Source: Paenibacillus sp. FSL R5-0766 (GTDB taxonomy: Bacteria; Bacillota; Bacilli; Paenibacillales; Paenibacillaceae). Taken from it: a stretch of 64,000 nucleotides of DNA. Positions 19,882 to 28,792 of the stretch are shown here, one piece after another (the first letter of the stretch is position 1; every line of letters begins with the position of its first letter). A program made the translations under genes and the position numbers. The stretch covers positions 4,030,001 to 4,094,000 of the forward strand of contig NZ_CP150227.1 of the NCBI RefSeq assembly GCF_037971845.1, read 5' to 3'. A model generated the notes under the pieces. The model was not told the origin of the DNA, ran no database searches, and saw only the letters and a list, made by a program, of their open reading frames with translations.

Positions 19882-20394
19882 ATGGGTATTTTAAGTGGTA
19901 ACCCCAAAAATGAACCAATGCACTATGGAGAAATCTTCAGTGTATGGCAATGTTCCACGGTAGCTAAGGGGGCTGTATCCTGTTATCAGGCTTACCTTAA
20001 CCATGCTGGAGACAAAGACTTGAAGAAGATCCTGGACGATCTGCTCGACCAAGCCAAACTCGAAATCAAAGAATGTGATGCCTTATTAACCGAGAATGGG
20101 ATTGCCCCTGCTCCAATGCTCCCCGAAAGACCAACTGTAAAATTGGAAGACATTCCTGCTGGTGCAAGGTTCACAGATCCCGAAATTGCTGCAAAAGTAA
20201 CAGCCGATACAGCTATGGGTCTGGTTGCTGCCAGCCAAACGATCGGGCAATCGATCAGAGAAGATATTGGCGCGTTATTTGCTAAATATCATGCGACCAA
20301 AACAGCTCTAGGCGTTCGAATTCTACAAATGAACAAAGAAAAAGGCTGGCTCATCCCTCCACCGCTTCAAGTCAAAAGACCGGATTCAGAATAG
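19882..20394 (+). CDS. DUF3231 family protein
   Basis: A 170-residue mostly helical protein of the DUF3231 family, which is common in endospore formers. The start is ATG 19882, behind GGGAGGG; an upstream in-frame start would add 48 AT-rich residues without a site. The sequence opens MGILSGNPKNEPMHYGEIFS and has long amphipathic helices (DLKKILDDLLDQAKLEIKEC and a second half rich in Ala and Gln), consistent with a four-helix, ferritin-like bundle related to coat-F domains. Function is unknown; with coat-F-like and catalase genes following, a spore-associated protein is a reasonable inference. Confidence 0.75.
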   Translation: MGILSGNPKNEPMHYGEIFSVWQCSTVAKGAVSCYQAYLNHAGDKDLKKILDDLLDQAKLEIKECDALLTENGIAPAPMLPERPTVKLEDIPAGARFTDPEIAAKVTADTAMGLVAASQTIGQSIREDIGALFAKYHATKTALGVRILQMNKEKGWLIPPPLQVKRPDSE

Positions 20395-20439
20395 AGTTCA
20401 TCGGGCGACGTCTAACAATAATTTGTAGTGAAATAATGA

Positions 20440-20481
20440 GACAAAGCAGGAGAAGCTTCCATTCTCCTGCTTTGTCTTTTT
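20440..20481 (+). terminator. perfect 15-bp stem terminator
   Basis: GACAAAGCAGGAGAA pairs perfectly with TTCTCCTGCTTTGTC around a 7-nt loop and is followed by TTTTT. It ends the DUF3231 unit and separates it from the catalase operon. Confidence 0.92.
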
Positions 20482-20569
20482 GTTATTTAGCTGTTTAATT
20501 TCCAATCGACAGGTTAATAAAATTTTGAAATCATCAGAATTTTAAGACATCTTTATTGGAGGGAATCAT

Positions 20570-21409
20570 ATGTTTCGACATCAGAAAGAGTTGCAATTTG
20601 AAGTCAAAGTAGATCGTCCCGATCCCATGCTTGCACGTCAGGTTCAAGAAGTGTTGGGAGGACAATTTGGTGAAATGACCGTCATGATGCAGTATCTTTT
20701 TCAGGGATTCAATTGTCGAGGTGAAGAGAAATATAAAGATATGCTTATGGATATTGGCACCGAAGAAATTGGACATGTCGAGATGCTCTGCTCATTGATC
20801 AGTCAGTTACTGGATGGCGCTACTCCTGAGGAACAACAACAAGCCGCTGAGGATCCTGTGACAGCTGCAATTATGGGCGGTATCAACCCACAACATCTGC
20901 TCGTCAGCGGTCTTGGTGGTTTGCCAACCAACTCTAACGGTGTTCCATGGAATGGTTCGTATATCGTGGCAAGCGGGAACTTGCTTGCAGACATGCGTTC
21001 CAATTTGCATGCCGAGAGTCAGGGTCGCCTTCAGGTGGCAAGACTGTACCATATGACAACTGATGAAGGCGTACGGGCTACTTTCCGTAAAATGTTGGCA
21101 CGTGACCGTTATCACCAGTATCAATGGATGGCAGCTATTCAGGAACTGGAGGAAAAGAACGGAGTCGTTGTTCCAGCGTCTTTCCCACCGGAAGCCGAGC
21201 AAGAATCTCAGCCGCTGGCCTATGAATTCTGGAATCTCTCCGAGGGAACTGAATCCGCCGAAGGCTTATGGGCTACAGGAAGTGCACCTGATGGAACCGG
21301 AGACTATGTATATATCTCCAATCCTGTTCCAAAGGGACAGATACATGAGCCCGTCATCCCTGCAACAGAACTTCACCATGACTTGGATATGAGATCAACA
21401 GATAAATAA
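20570..21409 (+). CDS. manganese (CotJC-type) catalase
   Basis: A 279-residue di-manganese catalase that converts hydrogen peroxide to water and oxygen. The ligands are in canonical places: Glu35 (GGQFGEM), Glu66 and His69 (GTEEIGHVEM), Glu149 (HAESQGRLQ) and His182 (RYHQYQW). The C-terminal 60 residues form the usual extended arm. GGAGG precedes the ATG. CotJC of Bacillus is an inner-coat protein of this family, so spore location is likely. Two small coat-F-like genes follow within 31 and 13 bp, probably one operon. A paralogue lies at 28.8-29.7 kb, on the other side of the ger operon. Confidence 0.93.
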   Translation: MFRHQKELQFEVKVDRPDPMLARQVQEVLGGQFGEMTVMMQYLFQGFNCRGEEKYKDMLMDIGTEEIGHVEMLCSLISQLLDGATPEEQQQAAEDPVTAAIMGGINPQHLLVSGLGGLPTNSNGVPWNGSYIVASGNLLADMRSNLHAESQGRLQVARLYHMTTDEGVRATFRKMLARDRYHQYQWMAAIQELEEKNGVVVPASFPPEAEQESQPLAYEFWNLSEGTESAEGLWATGSAPDGTGDYVYISNPVPKGQIHEPVIPATELHHDLDMRSTDK

Positions 21410-21440
21410 AAAGTTAAATACTATTTTTTGGAGGTGCTTA

Positions 21441-21635
21441 ATGATGGCAACTAAGGAACTTGCATTACATGAGAAACTCGAAGTACATGAACTGCTAACT
21501 CTCAAAACTTCGTGTGCCACCAAAGCCGTAACGATGCTGGAACTCGTAAAAGACGACACACTAAAATCCTTAATCGAAGATGATTTGGACAACTCTTCCA
21601 AAGCTATTGAACAATTAAAATCCCTATTAAAATAA
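21441..21635 (+). CDS. small spore-coat-like protein (YraG/YraE type)
   Basis: A 64-residue, two-helix protein (ALHEKLEVHELLTLKTSC, then VKDDTLKSLIEDDLDNSSKA). It resembles the short partner in Bacillus yraG-yraF pairs, whose members are related to coat protein CotF. GGAGG lies 6 nt before the first ATG; the second codon is also ATG. It is followed 13 bp later by a coat-F-domain protein, the same order seen in those pairs. A structural role in the coat is inferred from family and context. Confidence 0.7.
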   Translation: MMATKELALHEKLEVHELLTLKTSCATKAVTMLELVKDDTLKSLIEDDLDNSSKAIEQLKSLLK

Positions 21636-21648
21636 GGAGGTTGCTCTT

Positions 21649-21960
21649 ATGACTACAACCAAGACGAAAGAAATGCTCGTTAAAGCCGTTGCTCCCATGG
21701 ATGATATGGCCATTGCTACCGATATGCTCCTCTCTGCTAAGTCGGCGGTACGTACCTATGCGATAGCCCTTACCGAAACTGCAACCCCTCGCGTTCGGAA
21801 AGTCCTTAAGGCTCAATTGGATACTGCAATCGAAACCCACCAAAAGATCGCAGACTATATGATCAAGAATGAGATGTATCATCCCTATAGTATAGAAGAG
21901 CAAGTTGAACACGATATGGAAAAATCAGACATGGCGTTAAAATTGTTGGATGACAACTAA
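21649..21960 (+). CDS. coat-F-domain spore coat protein (YraF/YraD type)
   Basis: A 103-residue helical protein matching the coat-F domain in character: VAPMDDMAIATDMLLSAKSA, a middle helix with Arg and Lys, and a terminal YMIKNEMYHPYSIEEQ segment, the Tyr/His/Pro motif typical of this family. AAGGAGG precedes the ATG. It is the last gene of the catalase operon, followed by a strong terminator. Coat-F proteins are small structural components of the spore coat, and this one probably pairs with the preceding product. Confidence 0.78.
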   Translation: MTTTKTKEMLVKAVAPMDDMAIATDMLLSAKSAVRTYAIALTETATPRVRKVLKAQLDTAIETHQKIADYMIKNEMYHPYSIEEQVEHDMEKSDMALKLLDDN

Positions 21961-21972
21961 TGGTTAACGCCT

Positions 21973-22004
21973 AAAGCGACTCAGTTACGACTGGGTCGCT
22001 TTTT
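21973..22004 (+). terminator. terminator of the catalase/coat operon
   Basis: AAAGCGACTCAGT pairs with ACTGGGTCGCTTT around TACG, followed by a run of T, 12 bp after the last stop codon. Confidence 0.88.
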
Positions 22005-22036
22005 GATTCCAGAGCATATGACTTTCATATTTCCAG

Positions 22037-23143
22037 CTAGTTTTTTTCGCTTTTCTGTATACCTTTCTTTCTCAGGAGAATGACAACCAATAGTAGTACG
22101 GGTAAAAAGATCTGAAATACAGGAGAAGTATAATTCAATGTGTATCCTCGCCCGATCTCAATGTGTTCTGTAAATGTCGGTGATAAAAAAGACAACCCAT
22201 ATAGAACAAGCCCTACTGGAAACACCCATTTCCTATAGTTCATCCCAGTTACTCTTTCGAGTCCAATTACGGCTCCATGGAAAAATGCAGCCATTTTAAT
22301 ACCCAATCCGAGGAACAGAAGTAAAGTGAACAAGGCATCCATCCGTTCAAACACTTCAGTCAAATCGATTAACTGTACTGTCTCCAAAAGCGGGAGTGTG
22401 CTATAGGCAGCAATCTGAGGACCCAAGACAAAAATGATAAGTTGATTGATAAATGTTAAAGCGAGAGCCGTTAGACTATAGGCGATGATCACCGCTCTAT
22501 TAAGATTCCTTCCTTTCCGGGCATATGGATAAAATACCAGAAATAAGACAACCTGCCCGAATGGAAAAGATATGATCTCTGGAAAAGCAGCTTGAAAAAT
22601 CGGCTTCCACCCATTCTCCATCACAGGCAGGGCCAGATCGGAGTGAAAAAGACCTGTTGTTGGAATTAAGAAACTGATTAACGCATAACCCAGCGCCATG
22701 AGCGGAAACAGAATCATACACATGAGAAACAGTACACGATATCCATATCGTACGGTGTTGGATACAACGATAATGGTGATCATGCTGATAATCCACATGG
22801 ATGTTCTGTTCAGTAAGGTCAATTCAGTGACTTCACTGATGTCACGTAAATTTCGTGAAGCCTCATAGGCGAAATAAGCTACAAATGAAAGGCTTACGAT
22901 TGTCCCTAGTACTTTTCCCATGTAGCGGCGACACAATAGAAACAAATCCAGTTCAGGTTCCTGATGATGAATAGCCAGATGAAGGAGTAGTAACACCAAG
23001 CCACCAGCAGCCCCAACAAGCATGGCTAACCATGCATCCTGTTTGGCGTCTCCGCCTATAAGAAACAAGGTTGTACTTCCAACTTCAAACAAGGAAAGAC
23101 AAACAGCCAATTCGGATACGCGAAGCTCCCTAGCCAATTTCAT
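22037..23143 (-). CDS. germinant receptor subunit B (GerAB/GerKB permease)
   Basis: A 368-residue integral membrane protein with about ten transmembrane helices, of the endospore germination permease family (APC fold). In GerA-type receptors this subunit binds the germinant, often an amino acid. The start MKLARELRVSELAVCLSLFEVGS is typical: a short cytosolic lead followed by the first broken helix. It is the third gene of a gerA-gerC-gerB operon, 21 bp after gerC. The short basic tail LLRKKGIQKSEKN ends the protein. Expression is expected in the forespore from the sigma-G promoter ahead of the first gene. Confidence 0.92.
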   Translation of the reverse strand: MKLARELRVSELAVCLSLFEVGSTTLFLIGGDAKQDAWLAMLVGAAGGLVLLLLHLAIHHQEPELDLFLLCRRYMGKVLGTIVSLSFVAYFAYEASRNLRDISEVTELTLLNRTSMWIISMITIIVVSNTVRYGYRVLFLMCMILFPLMALGYALISFLIPTTGLFHSDLALPVMENGWKPIFQAAFPEIISFPFGQVVLFLVFYPYARKGRNLNRAVIIAYSLTALALTFINQLIIFVLGPQIAAYSTLPLLETVQLIDLTEVFERMDALFTLLLFLGLGIKMAAFFHGAVIGLERVTGMNYRKWVFPVGLVLYGLSFLSPTFTEHIEIGRGYTLNYTSPVFQIFLPVLLLVVILLRKKGIQKSEKN

Positions 23144-23164
23144 AAATTGAACCTCTCCTTGGTG

Positions 23165-24373
23165 TTAGTCTTTCTCTTCGCCAAGCAACTTGCTGAAAGA
23201 ATCTTGAAGCAGACCTACTCGTTTCAAAGTAACGTTTACGTTTATGTTAATATCCATCTGTGCCAATTCGCTAGACCAATTGTCTTTTAGAACTTTCCAT
23301 TCTTTGGGATGTCTTTGATGTATTTTGTTTGCGATTCCCATCATATCGACATGAAGCCTTTGGTTCCCTCTCCATCCGTCCAATATCTGTGCTTGAATGA
23401 CTTGTTCAGCCTGTCGCTGCAATTCATGAATCGTATGTGTTCTGGCTATATCCTCTCCGGATGTGCTTTCATCCAGCTCAGCGTCGACCTTTGCATCTAC
23501 CTGAACAGCATAGTGAAGCCCCTTTTTCACAGGAACAACCTTAACTTTTGCTTTGCGCACAAGAAAAGAGTTCACCTCCCCCTTTGCAGCTGTGTAGGTC
23601 AAGTTGGTCCAGTTCACCCTGTCTGTTAGCCAGGCGATACCCATACTTTCTTTTTGGTTCAGAACTCCGATCTTTTTGTCTTTGAGAAATACACTTAATC
23701 CTTGAAGTCTTAAATTCCCGGGTATGGATGTCTCCTTAAAGATATCAATTGAACTCTGTTTGTTATCGCCCGGTGTATCTGTTGTAACACCAGGAATTCC
23801 TGCCGATCCACTATCTGAAGTGATCTTCAGACCAACCTCATGTATGTTCATCACGGGATAGTACGACCCTTTTTCATTATTCCGTTCCAAAATCTCGGAT
23901 AAAGCACGGCCAGGCTGTTTCTCTGGCGGAATCAATTTTTCGAGGTACTCTCTTGCTTGACCATCTGCAATAATAAGCTTGGCAGATTCCCGAGAACCAA
24001 TATTTCGATAATAGTGATCCATGATCTCTGCAATCCCGTATCTTGCCGCTTCTTCACCAATCAGAACGATATTGGTATGTGCAAAATATAATCTTTTGGG
24101 ATTTTCCACACTGCTTTGGGCAACAGCTTCCCGAATCGTTCTGCCTTCTGATGAAAATGTGTTCACGGGGGATTGAGATCCACCAGACGACGACCCGATT
24201 GAACTGCTCGCTGGCGGTACAATAATCTGATAGGTTATGATCCACTTTCCGTTTTTCCGATCAAATCCTGTAGCTGTTGTGATGCCCAAATCATTTAATT
24301 CTGTGCGATTTCCACAACCAGCAGTGACCAGTCCGACCATGAGTAAGATTAATATGGACTGCAAACGAATCAT
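23165..24373 (-). CDS. germinant receptor subunit C (GerAC/GerKC lipoprotein)
   Basis: A 402-residue Ger(x)C family lipoprotein. The signal peptide MIRLQSILILLMVGLVTAGC ends in a lipobox whose cysteine (residue 20) would be lipidated. The mature part begins with the family signature GNRTELNDLGI. Three alpha/beta domains are expected. It anchors on the outer face of the spore inner membrane and is required for receptor function. It lies 12 bp after gerA and 21 bp before gerB. An insertion rich in Ser/Gly (SSSIGSSSGGSQSPV) is a common variable loop. Confidence 0.93.
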   Translation of the reverse strand: MIRLQSILILLMVGLVTAGCGNRTELNDLGITTATGFDRKNGKWIITYQIIVPPASSSIGSSSGGSQSPVNTFSSEGRTIREAVAQSSVENPKRLYFAHTNIVLIGEEAARYGIAEIMDHYYRNIGSRESAKLIIADGQAREYLEKLIPPEKQPGRALSEILERNNEKGSYYPVMNIHEVGLKITSDSGSAGIPGVTTDTPGDNKQSSIDIFKETSIPGNLRLQGLSVFLKDKKIGVLNQKESMGIAWLTDRVNWTNLTYTAAKGEVNSFLVRKAKVKVVPVKKGLHYAVQVDAKVDAELDESTSGEDIARTHTIHELQRQAEQVIQAQILDGWRGNQRLHVDMMGIANKIHQRHPKEWKVLKDNWSSELAQMDININVNVTLKRVGLLQDSFSKLLGEEKD

Positions 24374-24385
24374 ATAAATCGCTCC

Positions 24386-25990
24386 TTATTCGTTCTCAGC
24401 GTCATTAATACGATCTACAATATTATCCGATCCCGCCGGGTATTGATGTGGGGCTTGTCTCGTCTTATTCGTATTTGACTTCTCATCGGGTCTCGTCTTC
24501 ATAGCCCACCAGGGTACTCTCAACCATAGATCCTTCATATTTGACTTAAAAAAAGGACTGTATGGCATCAGGTAGTCAACGCCGAAGGACTTCAGCGATA
24601 CCAAGTGTGCAAGCAAGGGCACTGCTCCGGCCAATATGCCGTATAACCCCAGCGTACCTGCCAGTACCATAAAGGGAAATCGCAATAGCCTTACTGCTGT
24701 AGCCATACTGAAATAGGGTATAACAAAATTTGCGATTGCTGTGAAGGAAACCACTATGACCATTGCACCTGAGACCAATCCCGCCTCTACCGCAGCTTGC
24801 CCGATGACCAATGCACCAACAATGGAGATTGCAGGTCCAATGGCTCGCGGCATTCTCACTCCGGCTTCACGAATGACCTCAAACGTAATTTCCATAAGCA
24901 GGGCTTCAAGTAATGCCGGAAAAGGGACTCCTTCGCGTTGAGCGGCCAGGGTGACCAATAACGTTGTAGGTATCATCTCCTGCTGAAATGTGGTTAGTGC
25001 AATGAATGTCGAAGGCAGCAACAAGGATATGAGGAAACAGATTAACCGTATAATCCGCAGAAAGGTAGAGATATCATAACGCTGATAATAATCCTCAGGC
25101 GTTTGAAAGAAGTTAAAAAAAGTAACAGGTGCAATCAAGGCAAATGGCGTACCATCTACCATAATGGCTACTTGACCATCCAATAGACTGCCGGCAACCG
25201 TATCTGGGCGCTCCGTATTGATCATGGTCGGAAAAGGCGTAAGCGGTGCATCCTGAATAAATTCTTCTATGTAACCACTCTCGAGTATACTATCTGTGTT
25301 GATGGCATTTAAACGCCTGGTAACCTCTTCAATGACTTGTGGCTTTGCAATACCCTGGATGTAAACCAGGGCAACCACTGTCTGGGTGTATTCTCCAATG
25401 GTATGCATCTTGAATTTCAAATCAGGAGTCCGAATTTTTCGTCGAACAAGGGCAATGTTGGTCGTAATCTCCTCTGTGAATCCTTCCTTTGGCCCTCTGA
25501 CCACCGTTTGAGAGGTAGGCTCCTCCACAGATCTTCTCGCCCCTCCGGCGATCGGCACTGCCTGAACATTTTTTATACCATCAACAAGGATAACGACGTG
25601 GCCTGTTAATAAAGCTTCATAGATAAGATGCGGTGAATCTATATTTCGGATATTACCGGAGGGTAAGACTCTTTTCACTAACACATCTCTCGGTTGATCT
25701 CCCGGCAGAGGATTCGTATTCATCCATTGAATGATATTGTCCATAAGTTCAACCAGTAGCGTAGAATCTGTCAACCCTTCCATATAACATACAGCCAAAG
25801 CAGTACCCTTCTCCTCTAACATAGGGAACTCCCGAACTACAAAATCAGGACTATACTCAAATGCCTTGATAATATGGTTAAGTTTATCTTCAAGCGATAT
25901 ATTCAGACTTTGCGAATGTTGTTTTCGTTTATGTAGTGTTTCTCCTTGCTTTTGTGAAGTAAATATCTCCTTTATCCAACGCATCAGCAC
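24386..25990 (-). CDS. germinant receptor subunit A (GerAA/GerKA)
   Basis: A roughly 534-residue subunit with a large N-terminal cytosolic domain (about 1-290) and five or so C-terminal transmembrane segments, followed by a hydrophilic tail ending in DNIVDRINDAENE. Diagnostic stretches include GHVVILVDG, RGPKEGFTEEITTNI and the AIGPAISIVGALVIGQAAVE helix. GTG 25990 is taken as the start because AGGGGG lies 8 nt upstream and the sigma-G promoter puts the mRNA start near 26007. A GTG at 25999 would overlap the binding site. First gene of a gerA-gerC-gerB operon for one nutrient receptor. Confidence 0.94.
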   Translation of the reverse strand: MLMRWIKEIFTSQKQGETLHKRKQHSQSLNISLEDKLNHIIKAFEYSPDFVVREFPMLEEKGTALAVCYMEGLTDSTLLVELMDNIIQWMNTNPLPGDQPRDVLVKRVLPSGNIRNIDSPHLIYEALLTGHVVILVDGIKNVQAVPIAGGARRSVEEPTSQTVVRGPKEGFTEEITTNIALVRRKIRTPDLKFKMHTIGEYTQTVVALVYIQGIAKPQVIEEVTRRLNAINTDSILESGYIEEFIQDAPLTPFPTMINTERPDTVAGSLLDGQVAIMVDGTPFALIAPVTFFNFFQTPEDYYQRYDISTFLRIIRLICFLISLLLPSTFIALTTFQQEMIPTTLLVTLAAQREGVPFPALLEALLMEITFEVIREAGVRMPRAIGPAISIVGALVIGQAAVEAGLVSGAMVIVVSFTAIANFVIPYFSMATAVRLLRFPFMVLAGTLGLYGILAGAVPLLAHLVSLKSFGVDYLMPYSPFFKSNMKDLWLRVPWWAMKTRPDEKSNTNKTRQAPHQYPAGSDNIVDRINDAENE

Positions 25991-26013
25991 ATGAATCACC
26001 CCCTATTTCCGAC

Positions 26014-26043
26014 TAATATGGATTAATCATGCAAAAAGTATAC
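26014..26043 (-). promoter_or_regulatory. sigma-G promoter of the ger operon
   Basis: On the minus strand GTATA (26039-26043) fits the -35 pattern GHATR and CATATTA (26014-26020) fits the -10 pattern CATWHTA, with the preferred 18-bp spacer. All consensus positions match. The predicted start, near 26007, leaves a leader of about 17 nt. Known ger operons in Bacillus are sigma-G controlled, so position and sequence agree. Confidence 0.8.
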
Positions 26044-26126
26044 ATCGCCCTCGATAATCTAGTCCTACAAAAACACTTTGAAGAATATGCTGTACTGTAT
26101 GGAAAGGAGGACATCTTATTTATATC

Positions 26127-26750
26127 ATGTTAGGTTATGTGATCCTGGGATTATCACTTTCAGCCCCTATTGGACCCATCAATGCTGCGCAATTGGACAA
26201 GGGTATTCGAGGCGGGTTCATGCCTGCCTGGTGTGTTGGACTAGGAGCCATCGCAGCTGATATCATCTACATGCTGCTTGTGTATTTTGGCATCGTACAT
26301 CTGCTTGAACTTCCGTTTGTAAGGGTATTCCTCTGGATGTTTGGTTGTTTTGTATTGATCTATACGGGTGTGGAAAGTATTAAAAATGCAGGAATCCTTG
26401 CCCCTTCTCAAATGAGAGGAGATGATTCGGAGCTTGCCAAGTCATTTACTCAAGGATTCCTGATGTCTCTGTTTAACCCTCTTTCCATCATGTTCTGGCT
26501 AGGCATTTATGGCTCTGTTCTAGCCAAGGCTGTAAATGACTCCCCTATGGATCAATTGTTGATATATAGTGGAGCTATCATCTTTGGCGTACTTCTGTGG
26601 GATCTATTCATGGCGACTACCGTAAGTTTTTTTCGCAAATACCTCACTTCTACTGTGCTTAAAGGAATTGCTCTCATTTCCGGACTTTCTTTAGTCGGTT
26701 TTGGCTGTTACTTCGGATATAAAGCCATTCAATTTCTCTTCTTTATTTGA
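26127..26750 (+). CDS. LysE-family exporter
   Basis: A 207-residue membrane protein of the LysE/RhtB translocator family with six predicted helices, probably exporting an amino acid or related metabolite. The first helix carries the family pattern LSLSAPIGPINAAQLDKGIR. The ATG at 26127 is 16 nt from a strong AAAGGAGG (26103-26110), too far; an in-frame ATT at 26118 is 7 nt away and would add three residues, matching the length of its paralogue at 30.7 kb. It diverges from the ger operon and overlaps the end of the convergent permease gene by 8 bp. Confidence 0.88.
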   Translation: MLGYVILGLSLSAPIGPINAAQLDKGIRGGFMPAWCVGLGAIAADIIYMLLVYFGIVHLLELPFVRVFLWMFGCFVLIYTGVESIKNAGILAPSQMRGDDSELAKSFTQGFLMSLFNPLSIMFWLGIYGSVLAKAVNDSPMDQLLIYSGAIIFGVLLWDLFMATTVSFFRKYLTSTVLKGIALISGLSLVGFGCYFGYKAIQFLFFI

Positions 26751-28191
26751 GTTTGTTTTTTTTGCGTAACCGAATACCCGTGATGTGATAACTGCTTATA
26801 CCCGTAGAATGCTGCTCATATTCTTCACTTTTGTCTTTCTCGGCGTTTGATGATGTTTGGGACGCAGGTTTCTTCTTGCGAATCCGTTGTACAATAACGT
26901 CACTAATGGCAATGAGAGAGACAAGCAATAAGCTAATATAGAACCCCGGTCTGCTGAGTGCATGAAAAAGTGTTCCAGTGACTGCAGCAGTGATCAACAA
27001 TAAGCCAATCCAGCGTTTGATCACATCGAACTTGCCTGATTTCAACAATTTACCGGAGGATAACAAAATAAACGACCAGTTGTACAGAAGCATCAGTCCA
27101 GCTGCAGTTGTGATGTATTCATATACTTTACCTGGGAGTAAGAGAGACATGATGATCGTACCAACTAACCCACAACCAATGAGGGACAAGGCAAATAACG
27201 GATACTTCGTTTTCCACTTTCGAGAAAATAACTGCGGGGCGTCTCCCTCCTGAGCGAGGGTAATAATCATAGACGTCACCGCATAGAGCGAAGCTGTCAT
27301 CGTTGAAAATCCGGCTACAATGAGCACCCCGTTGAACAAATGTGGGACAAAAGCAAGGTGATCACTACTGAGTGCCAGTACAAATGGACTCTCCTTGGGA
27401 TTGAATGCATTCAAAGGAACCATAATTAACGCGAGTCCAATGGATACAACATATACGGTGGATAGCGCAATAAGCATGACTTTTCCTGCCTTTGGGGCAT
27501 CCTCCGGTTTTTGCAGCCGATATGACATAATGCCAAGAACTTCAATACCTCCATAAGCATAGAACGCAAAAAGAAACGCAGACCACAATCCGATGCCACC
27601 CTTTGGAAAAATCGCTGCCATATCCAGCGGTACTTTGTGTTCATACTTTGTTCCCCCAATCCACCCTGCGAGAAGGGCGATGGCAAGCACCAAGAACATG
27701 ATGATCGCTGCAATTTTAATGATAGCCAGTACATTTTCAACCCGGTCAAATCCCTTGTTACCGAAGAATACAATACAAAGACCTACAATTCCGAATCCTG
27801 CAGCAAAGATCCAGAGCGGAACAGAAGGGAACCAGAACCTGGAGAAAATGGACAATGCGGTTAGCTGACTCCCCATAATGAGCAACTCCGAAAACCAATA
27901 GAACCATCCGCTCGCAAAGCCTGCCCAACTTCCAAAGGCTTTCTTGGCATATGAACGAAAAGATCCTTGTTCCGGATGGTCCGCTGTCATTCTCGCGAGC
28001 GCATCAAAAACTACATATGTACCCAAGGCCGCCAAGATATAGGCCAGCAGCACAGCTGGACCACCAATCGAGATCGCAAGGCTGGAACCCAGAAAATACC
28101 CTGTACCAATTGTTCCTGCCACACCTAGCAGACTTAATTGCCACCATTTCAGTTTCTTCTCTTCTGTAGCGTTAGTTGATGCTTTACTCAT
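26743..28191 (-). CDS. APC-family amino acid permease
   Basis: About 482 residues with twelve predicted transmembrane helices, of the amino acid-polyamine-organocation superfamily. The start is ATG 28191 (MSKASTNATEEKKLKWWQLS), since AAAAGGA lies just upstream; the first helix has the typical GVAGTIGTGYFLGSSLAI glycine-rich broken segment. The C-terminal hydrophilic tail of about 45 residues is rich in Lys, Ser and Glu. It should import an amino acid by proton symport; the substrate is not evident. It converges on the LysE-type gene, with the two stops overlapping by 8 bp and no room for a terminator between them. Confidence 0.88.
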   Translation of the reverse strand: MSKASTNATEEKKLKWWQLSLLGVAGTIGTGYFLGSSLAISIGGPAVLLAYILAALGTYVVFDALARMTADHPEQGSFRSYAKKAFGSWAGFASGWFYWFSELLIMGSQLTALSIFSRFWFPSVPLWIFAAGFGIVGLCIVFFGNKGFDRVENVLAIIKIAAIIMFLVLAIALLAGWIGGTKYEHKVPLDMAAIFPKGGIGLWSAFLFAFYAYGGIEVLGIMSYRLQKPEDAPKAGKVMLIALSTVYVVSIGLALIMVPLNAFNPKESPFVLALSSDHLAFVPHLFNGVLIVAGFSTMTASLYAVTSMIITLAQEGDAPQLFSRKWKTKYPLFALSLIGCGLVGTIIMSLLLPGKVYEYITTAAGLMLLYNWSFILLSSGKLLKSGKFDVIKRWIGLLLITAAVTGTLFHALSRPGFYISLLLVSLIAISDVIVQRIRKKKPASQTSSNAEKDKSEEYEQHSTGISSYHITGIRLRKKNKLK

Positions 28192-28299
28192 GTTGTCATT
28201 CCTTTTCTGTATCATTTTAGGTCACTAAAGGTAGCCTTCCCAATCCACAGCGAATCATGTTCATAAATTAATCCTTATTTCAGACAAACTGGATATATT

Positions 28300-28329
28300 G
28301 AATAATTCTTGAGACCTCATTAAATAATA
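28300..28329 (+). promoter_or_regulatory. sigma-G-like promoter of the Gln-rich protein gene
   Basis: GAATA (28300-28304), an 18-bp spacer and AATAATA (28323-28329) match the sigma-G pattern at all but one position (first base of the -10). The predicted start is about 28336, 29 nt before the ATG. Confidence 0.5.
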
Positions 28330-28364
28330 CACGAGTACATCAAAACACATAGGAGGTTTTACAC

Positions 28365-28718
28365 ATGAATCAGTTCTCTCAATCGCAGCAAATTACGCAG
28401 TTGGCTCAACAACTTACACAACAAACACAGCAGGCTTCGATGCAATATCAACAACTACTTAGACAAGAACAAAGCAACGCTCAACAACTTGAGCAATTGG
28501 CACAACGCGAGCAACAAGCTACACATATGATCCAGACCGCACTGCAAGGACATCAAACCGCCATCCAGCAATTACAACAAATCTCCAATCTTGCACAACA
28601 ACTTGCACACTCATCTTCACAGCACGTATCTTATCTTGAGCAGCCATACAACACTCCCAATATCTCAACTAATGGTCAATCCTTTGGTTCGTATTCGAAC
28701 CAAAACCGCCCGCAATAA
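28365..28718 (+). CDS. glutamine-rich helical protein, unknown function
   Basis: A 117-residue protein in which 36 residues are Gln. Residues 1-90 are predicted to be one long coiled coil (QITQLAQQLTQQTQQASMQY and similar heptad-like runs of Leu, Ala and Gln). The last 28 residues are Asn/Ser/Pro-rich and probably disordered. There is no signal peptide. AGGAGG precedes the ATG and a strong terminator follows, so it is a real single gene. Not recognised as a named family. A sigma-G-like promoter and the position between sporulation genes suggest a forespore product; Gln-rich proteins can be transglutaminase substrates, but this is speculation. Confidence 0.65.
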   Translation: MNQFSQSQQITQLAQQLTQQTQQASMQYQQLLRQEQSNAQQLEQLAQREQQATHMIQTALQGHQTAIQQLQQISNLAQQLAHSSSQHVSYLEQPYNTPNISTNGQSFGSYSNQNRPQ

Positions 28719-28736
28719 CATTTCTCATGTAAACAT

Positions 28737-28765
28737 AAAGGAACCCAGCATTGGGTTCCTTTTTT
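28737..28765 (+). terminator. terminator of the Gln-rich protein gene
   Basis: GGAACCCA-GCAT-TGGGTTCC followed by TTTTTT. Its left flank AAA gives some symmetry, so it could also help end the convergent catalase gene. Confidence 0.88.
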
Positions 28766-28792
28766 GTTCTTCTCCGCTTTTCAATCCATTTC

